From Betaproteobacteria bacterium (GTDB taxonomy: Bacteria; Pseudomonadota; Gammaproteobacteria; Burkholderiales; SG8-39): DNA of 10,873 nt. Below, in pieces: positions 6,837 to 10,873 of the stretch. A model generated the notes under the pieces. That model saw only the letters and a list, made by a program, of their open reading frames with translations, ran no database searches and had not been told where the DNA came from. The stretch lies in contig QYQC01000036.1 in assembly GCA_007280315.1 (NCBI GenBank), forward strand, positions 1-10,873, given 5' to 3'. Positions within the stretch are counted from its first letter, which is position 1. Each line of letters starts with the position of its first letter. Made by a program: the position numbers and the translations under genes.

Positions 6837-7817
6837 TCATTCGATAACGCGGTCGGCGCGCACAAGGACTGACTGAGGAATCGTGATCTTGAGCGCCTTC
6901 GCAGCCTTGAGGTTTACCGCCATGCGGAAATTGGTCGGCTCTTCGACCGGAAGGTCTGCCGGCTTTGCGCCGCGCAGGATCTTGTCCACATAGTTCGCAC
7001 CGCGGCGATACTGCTCGATGTTGTCCGTTCCGTATGAAATGAGCCCGCCTGCTTCGACGTATCGCTCGTCGACGTACATCGCCGGCAGACCGACGCGCGC
7101 TGCGTTGCTGACCACCGGGGCGCGCAGCCGCAAAAGGTGCGTCGGATCAGCCGTACCCAGCATCCCTTGCACACCCTCGCGTGCCATCCGGTCAAACGCG
7201 GGACCGAGTTCCTCCATCGATCGCGCCTCGACCGTCAGAAGCTGCACGCGCAGCTTGGTTGCGATTTTTCCATAGGAATCGACAAAGCGCTTGGCAACCT
7301 CGGGGACGTCGGGATTTACCAGTACCGCCACCCGCTTTATTCCGGGCACGATCTCCCGCAGCAGCTCGAATCGCTTGCCGTCCAGCTCAATCGCGCGAGT
7401 CGAGGCACCGGTGACATTGCCGCCGGGCCTGGCCAGACTCGCAACCAAACCGATCTCCTCGGGATTGCTCACGATGGCGAAAACGATCGGCACCTCCTGG
7501 GTAAGCCGCTTCGCGATCAACGCCATAGCTCCGAAATAGGCGTACAGAACGTCGGGCTTCTGTGCCAGAAGTTCCGCGATCACCGGCTCGTAGCGGCTCG
7601 CGTCTCCATTCGCATAGGCAAACACGTACTCGATATTTCGGCCTTCGACCCATCCCAGTTCCGTCAATTGCCGCCTGAATGCCTTGATGCCGTCGTTCGG
7701 AACATCAGGCGCCGTCGGCATCGCGATCGCCACGCGGCGCAGGCGCGGCGTTTGCGCCTGCAATCCGGAGGCGGCGAGCATTGAAACCGCTGAAAACAGA
7801 AATTGGCGCCTTCTCAC
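6837..7817 (-). CDS. ABC transporter substrate-binding protein, ABC_sub_bind family (paralogue A)
   Basis: This 326-aa protein is a second ABC_sub_bind (PF04392) member. A twin-arginine-type signal, RRRQFLFSAVSML (2-14), ends near LQAQ (19-22), so the protein should be periplasmic. It shows LTELGWVEGRNIEY, LLAQKPDVLYAYFG, LARPGGNVTG and the closing VLVRADRVIE. It resembles paralogue B and the broken paralogue C in every motif but differs strongly between them, so these are old paralogues and not recent tandem copies. The ligand is unknown. The start codon is GTG, supported by GAGGAGG (7823-7829) 5 nt upstream. In the 111-nt gap before it I see only a 5-bp stem (CCGGT 7883-7887, ACCGG 7894-7898) without a T-run and no good promoter. 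It is the first of a tight three-gene run (A, B, RidA-like). Confidence 0.92.
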   Translation of the reverse strand: MRRRQFLFSAVSMLAASGLQAQTPRLRRVAIAMPTAPDVPNDGIKAFRRQLTELGWVEGRNIEYVFAYANGDASRYEPVIAELLAQKPDVLYAYFGAMALIAKRLTQEVPIVFAIVSNPEEIGLVASLARPGGNVTGASTRAIELDGKRFELLREIVPGIKRVAVLVNPDVPEVAKRFVDSYGKIATKLRVQLLTVEARSMEELGPAFDRMAREGVQGMLGTADPTHLLRLRAPVVSNAARVGLPAMYVDERYVEAGGLISYGTDNIEQYRRGANYVDKILRGAKPADLPVEEPTNFRMAVNLKAAKALKITIPQSVLVRADRVIE

Positions 7818-7928
7818 CCGATCCTCCTCAGCTAACGACGAAACCGCGTCCGGCCCGAGGTGAATAAGCCTGCCGTGCGAGTCCGGTATCGCGACCGGTT
7901 GGGTGTTGGCGGCGGGCGCAAGCGCGGT

Positions 7929-9080
7929 TCAGATCCATGGCGGCGCCTGTGCGAGTTCGGCGATCGGGACGGCTTCGATCGACTCATCCAGTCGGTAACG
8001 CAGAGGGCCAGGGTACACCACATACAACGCATCCAGCCTCAAGTCCTGGATTGCGATCCGCATGGACGGCGTAATGCGCGGTGCGTCCGCGTGCTTGAAC
8101 TCGACGCCGACACGGCGGGCGTGCTTGATCATCAGCAAATCGAGTTCGGCGCCGGCATGTGTGGCCCAGAAATACGCCTCGTCGGGTTGCGCAAACTTGA
8201 GCGTTTCCTCCAGGGCAAAGCCTTCCCAGGACGCGCCCAGCCGCGGATGAACCGCGAGCGCCGCGTGCTCGCCGATGCCAAGCAGCGCATGGAGCAAGCC
8301 TGAATCGCGAAAATAGATCTTTGGCGCCTTGACCTGACGCTTGGCAAGATTTTCGTGCCAAGGCTGCAGCTGCCGCACCAGGTAAGCGCCAGTCAATTGA
8401 TCGAGATAACGCCGTACCGATGTCTCCGACACGCCGAGGGAGCGCGCCGGGTCGGCAGCATTCCAGACATTGGCGTGCACATGGGCGAGCATGTTCCAGA
8501 AACGCAGCAGCGTAGGCGCAGCCGAGCCGATGCCGAGTTGCGGCAAGTCCCGCTCGAACAGCAGCCGGATATAGCTGCGGCGCCACGCGAGGCTGTCTTC
8601 GTCGCACGCCGCCGTTACGGAGAGCGGTAGTCCGCCGCGCAGCCATAACTCGTCGATGCGTCCAGCCCCGAATTCATGGACGGCGATTCCCGGCAGTTCA
8701 ACGATCTCGATCCGTCCTGCAAGCGACTCGCTTGCCTGGCGCAAAAGCGCGGGCGCCGCGCTGCCGAGAATCAGGAACTTCGCCGGGGCTGGCATACGGT
8801 CGATCAGGACGCGTAACGCCGGAAACAGTTCCGGACGGCGCTGAATCTCGTCGATCACCACGAGGCCACGCAAGGGGCGCAGCGCCGTCATCGGCTCTGT
8901 CAGGCGGGCGAGTGCAGCGGGATCCTCGAGGTCGAAATAGTTGATGCCGGCATTGGCGGCAAAGCGGTGCGCAAGCGTGGTCTTGCCAACCTGCCGGGGG
9001 CCGAGCAGCGCGACTGCGCGCGAGCGCGCGAGGGCTCGCTCGAGGCGGTGTTCAATGACAGGGCGCGCAAGCATGTCCAC
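7929..9080 (-). CDS. AAA ATPase with DUF4143 (PD-(D/E)xK-like) C-terminal domain
   Basis: This protein (383 aa from the GTG at 9080; 381 from the ATG at 9074) joins an AAA_14-type ATPase to a DUF4143 domain. It has a Walker A GPRQVGKTT (27-35), Walker B LVVIDE with D77 and E78, and a sensor-like ILGSAAP (104-110) followed by SESLAGRIE. A winged-helix-like part covers about 212-240 (LGVSETSVRRYLDQL). The last third has the arrangement of a restriction-endonuclease-like fold: E286, D314 (AELDLL), and E327-x-K329 (VEFK). Such proteins are widespread and mostly uncharacterised, often scattered as accessory genes; I do not assign a substrate or a nuclease activity. No clear Shine-Dalgarno precedes either start. 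It lies between paralogous binding-protein genes to which it has no evident functional link, with an AT-rich region upstream, so insertion of an accessory gene is plausible. Confidence 0.9.
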   Translation of the reverse strand: MDMLARPVIEHRLERALARSRAVALLGPRQVGKTTLAHRFAANAGINYFDLEDPAALARLTEPMTALRPLRGLVVIDEIQRRPELFPALRVLIDRMPAPAKFLILGSAAPALLRQASESLAGRIEIVELPGIAVHEFGAGRIDELWLRGGLPLSVTAACDEDSLAWRRSYIRLLFERDLPQLGIGSAAPTLLRFWNMLAHVHANVWNAADPARSLGVSETSVRRYLDQLTGAYLVRQLQPWHENLAKRQVKAPKIYFRDSGLLHALLGIGEHAALAVHPRLGASWEGFALEETLKFAQPDEAYFWATHAGAELDLLMIKHARRVGVEFKHADAPRITPSMRIAIQDLRLDALYVVYPGPLRYRLDESIEAVPIAELAQAPPWI

Positions 9081-9088
9081 AGGCTACC

Positions 9089-9136
9089 ATATGTCATATT
9101 GAAATTCGAATATTATGTGCAGGATTTTCAATACAA
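9089..9136 (-). promoter_or_regulatory. AT-rich promoter/operator candidate for the DUF4143 ATPase gene
   Basis: Between about 9086 and 9136 the base composition drops sharply from the surrounding GC-rich DNA. On the minus strand TTGTAT (9131-9136) and TAATAT (9110-9115) are separated by 15 bp and resemble sigma-70 -35 and -10 elements, ending about 35 bp before the ATG at 9074. Downstream of the -10 lie two palindromes: ATTCGAAT (9104-9111, overlapping the -10 by two bases) and ATATG-T-CATAT (9089-9099). Their position would suit a repressor. The spacing is shorter than the ideal 17 bp, so the promoter assignment is tentative. Confidence 0.42.
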
Positions 9137-9178
9137 TGTGTTCCAAGCCGTGCGCGGTTGGCGGCACCGGGAGGCTAT

Positions 9179-10165
9179 TCATTCGATCACCCGGTCGGCG
9201 CGCACGAGCACGGTCTGGGGTATCTTGACGCCCAGCGCCTTCGCGGTTTTCCGGTTCACGACCAGTTCGAACAGCGTCGGCATTTCGATCGGCAGCGACG
9301 ACGGAGCGGCGCCCTTCAGAATCCGGTCGACGAAGCTGGCGGCGCGCCGCCACGCTTCACGCAGGTCCGGACCGTAGCTGACAAGGCCACCGGCGAGGGC
9401 GTAGTTGTCCCAGCCGCCCACCAGCGGGATTTTGTGCCGCAGCGCGAACGCCGCGATGCGCTCGCGGCTCGCGAGCGTGACTGGGTCGGGAAACAGCAGC
9501 AGCGAATCCGCGCCTGCCGCCCGCGCTGCGTCGAGCGCCGCATCGACTTCCTGGATATTGCTTACAGGGTAAAAGGACGCGGACACGCCGAGCTGTCTGG
9601 CTGCCGCCATGGTTGCGTCGCGCTCGCTGTTCAAGCCGGGATGACCGGGCCACGCCAATACGGCCAGGCGTTTGACCGACGGCACGATTTCCTTGAGTAC
9701 TTCGATGCGCTTGCCGACCAACTCGTTATTCATGAGCTGCACGCCGGTGATGTTTCCGCCCGGACGCGCCAGTCTCTGCACCAGTCCCGCTTCCACCATG
9801 TCGGCGCTGAATACGGCAACGATCGGAATCGTCTTGGTCAATTTCGCGAAAGCGGAGACGGCGCCGTGTTGCGCGTAGATGAGGTCGGGCTTGCTGGCGA
9901 TTGCGTCAGCTGCCAACTGGGCCGTGCCTTCGCGGGAAAACTCGCCATAGCCGAAGCTGAGGTTGATGTCGCGCCCCTCCTAGTATCTGAGCGCCTTCAT
10001 TTCCTTGCGAAACCCCTCGAGCGGCTCCGCAACGGTTTTTTCGGCGTTGCCGGTAAGCGACACAATGCGCCAAACACGTTTCTGTGCGTATGCAGGCGCC
10101 GCCAGTGTTGCAGGCGCGGCAACGAGCGTAACCAGCAGGGCATGCAGCGCGTCGCGTCGATTCAT
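9179..10165 (-). pseudogene. ABC_sub_bind substrate-binding protein gene interrupted by an in-frame TAG (paralogue C)
   Basis: The reading frame starts at the ATG at 10165 (AGGA 4 nt upstream) with a signal peptide beginning MNRRDALHALL and ending near AYAQ. It hits TAG at 9980-9982 after MKALRY, then continues in the same frame as EGRDINLSFGYGEF through KPDLIYAQHG, LARPGGNITG and the closing VLVRADRVIE. Counting the TAG as a residue gives 328 aa, the same as intact paralogues A (326) and B (330). The stop falls where both A and B have valine (W-V-E-G-R, Y-V-E-G-K). There is no frameshift, only the stop. The gene is therefore either a young pseudogene, a readthrough case, or a sequencing error. 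GTG to TAG needs two changes; Leu, Glu, Gln, Lys, Ser, Trp or Tyr codons could give TAG by one. It begins 11 nt after the cyclase stop. Confidence 0.85.
9980..9982 (-). other. In-frame amber codon within paralogue C
   Basis: Plus-strand CTA, minus-strand TAG, between TAC (Tyr) and GAG (Glu). Homology continues directly on both sides without loss of frame. No start codon with a ribosome-binding site is apparent right after it that would rescue a secreted product, since the signal peptide is on the upstream fragment. Confidence 0.9.
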
Positions 10166-10176
10166 CGGATCCTGTT

Positions 10177-10873
10177 TCAGGCCTGCTTTAGCCCGATCAC
10201 ATTGAACGTCGGAACCGGTTTGTGAAATCCCTTGAGGCTGAGTTCGCCCACCGGCTCGGCCGTGACCAGGCCTTCGACGCAACCGAAGACTTTCTGCGAC
10301 ACCAGGATCTGGCCGGCTTTGGCGCCGTCGCAAAGCCGGCTGGCGAGGTTGCACACCGAACCGATGGCGCCGTAGTCCTGGCGGCCTTCGAAGCCTATTC
10401 GTCCCAGCGTGGCATAGCCCTGGGCGATGCCGATGCCCATGTGCAGCTCGTAGCCGCGCTTCTTCCAAGCTTGCGCCAATGCGACGAAATCGGCCTGCAT
10501 CCGGATCGCCATGTTCACGGCTTCCCCTGCGGGATTTTCGATCACCACCGGGTCGTTGAAAAAAATCATGATGCCGTCGCCGGCAAAATGCTCGATGGTG
10601 CCGTTGTATGCCATGACCAGGCGGCCCATTTCGCGGTGGTATTCGTGCAGCACGCCCATCACTTCCTCGGGGTCGGCGGTCTCGGTGAAAGCGGTGAATC
10701 CGCGCAGGTCGAGAAACACCACGGTAATCTCGCGCCGGTGGCTTTTCAGTGGGTCTTCGGTGCCAGCGCCTACGATCAGCTCGGCAATCTGCGGCGAGAG
10801 GAAGCGCTTCAGCCGTCCCATTTGCTCGATTTCGCGCACGCCGTCGGCGACGCGCTGCTCCAGTGTGCGGTTC
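10177..10873 (-). CDS. Class III nucleotide cyclase, C-terminal part (gene continues past the window)
   Basis: This is the last 231 residues of a larger protein whose frame is open to the window edge. It begins in a coiled-coil/linker segment (NRTLEQRVADGVREIEQMG, 1-19), then LKRFLSPQIAELI (21-33), a stretch that in relatives follows a sensor domain such as GAF or a receiver. The cyclase domain (about 48-228) has both metal aspartates, D55 (FLDLRGFTAF) and D99 (FAGDGIMIFF), and the transition-state pair N175 and R179 (CNLASRL). The base-selecting positions are unusual: H95 stands where cyclases have Lys, and G168 where adenylate cyclases have Asp or Thr. It probably is catalytic, but its nucleotide specificity cannot be read. 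The TGA stop is 11 nt before the ATG of paralogue C, so the two genes are probably cotranscribed. Confidence 0.88.
   Translation of the reverse strand, partial: NRTLEQRVADGVREIEQMGRLKRFLSPQIAELIVGAGTEDPLKSHRREITVVFLDLRGFTAFTETADPEEVMGVLHEYHREMGRLVMAYNGTIEHFAGDGIMIFFNDPVVIENPAGEAVNMAIRMQADFVALAQAWKKRGYELHMGIGIAQGYATLGRIGFEGRQDYGAIGSVCNLASRLCDGAKAGQILVSQKVFGCVEGLVTAEPVGELSLKGFHKPVPTFNVIGLKQA

Noticed and set aside
7883..7898. Possible terminator between the DUF4143 ATPase and paralogue A
   Set aside because: The stem is only 5 bp (CCGGT/ACCGG) with a 6-base loop and no T-run follows on the minus strand, so it is not a convincing intrinsic terminator.
9158..10225. 355-aa plus-strand open frame opposite paralogue C
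   Set aside because: It is a shadow of the interrupted binding-protein gene; its composition is Arg/His/Gln-rich without motifs, and the minus-strand homology runs through the whole region.

Overview
The window looks like a chromosomal segment of a GC-rich proteobacterium. A betaproteobacterium is my best guess, because GlgC aligns almost without gaps to the enterobacterial type and orphan ABC_sub_bind (PF04392) proteins are typical of Burkholderiales and Bradyrhizobium-like lineages. Taxonomy is an inference; an alphaproteobacterium is not excluded. I see no rRNA, tRNA, CRISPR array, insertion sequence or phage gene. No stretch of 300 bases or more lacks a gene.

Left part (1-2149): an enoyl-CoA hydratase/isomerase gene, cut by the window edge, lies 18 nt downstream of glgC (ADP-glucose pyrophosphorylase, glycogen synthesis); both are on the minus strand. 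A 215-bp divergent region separates glgC from a plus-strand gene for an exported YHS-domain protein.

Middle part (2157-5783): a membrane-anchored class III adenylate cyclase with a FlgO-like domain and TPR repeats (minus strand) converges on the YHS gene and diverges from two plus-strand genes. These encode a secreted lectin-like protein and a small cysteine-rich YkgJ-type protein. The latter converges on a RidA-like gene.

Right part (5385-10873), all minus strand: in transcription order there is the C-terminal part of a second nucleotide cyclase, an ABC substrate-binding protein gene interrupted by an in-frame amber codon, an AAA ATPase of the DUF4143 type, two intact ABC substrate-binding proteins, and a RidA-like protein that lacks the catalytic arginine. 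No ABC permease or ABC ATPase gene is present, so the binding proteins are orphans here. They may supply transporters encoded elsewhere or act as sensors; the 11-nt spacing between the second cyclase and the third binding-protein gene fits co-expression.

The items most worth a second look are the amber-interrupted binding-protein gene, the DUF4143 ATPase with its AT-rich, palindrome-bearing upstream region between paralogous binding-protein genes, the contrast in substrate-specifying residues between the two cyclases, and the arginine-less RidA homologue. I do not see convincing evidence of an entirely new system.
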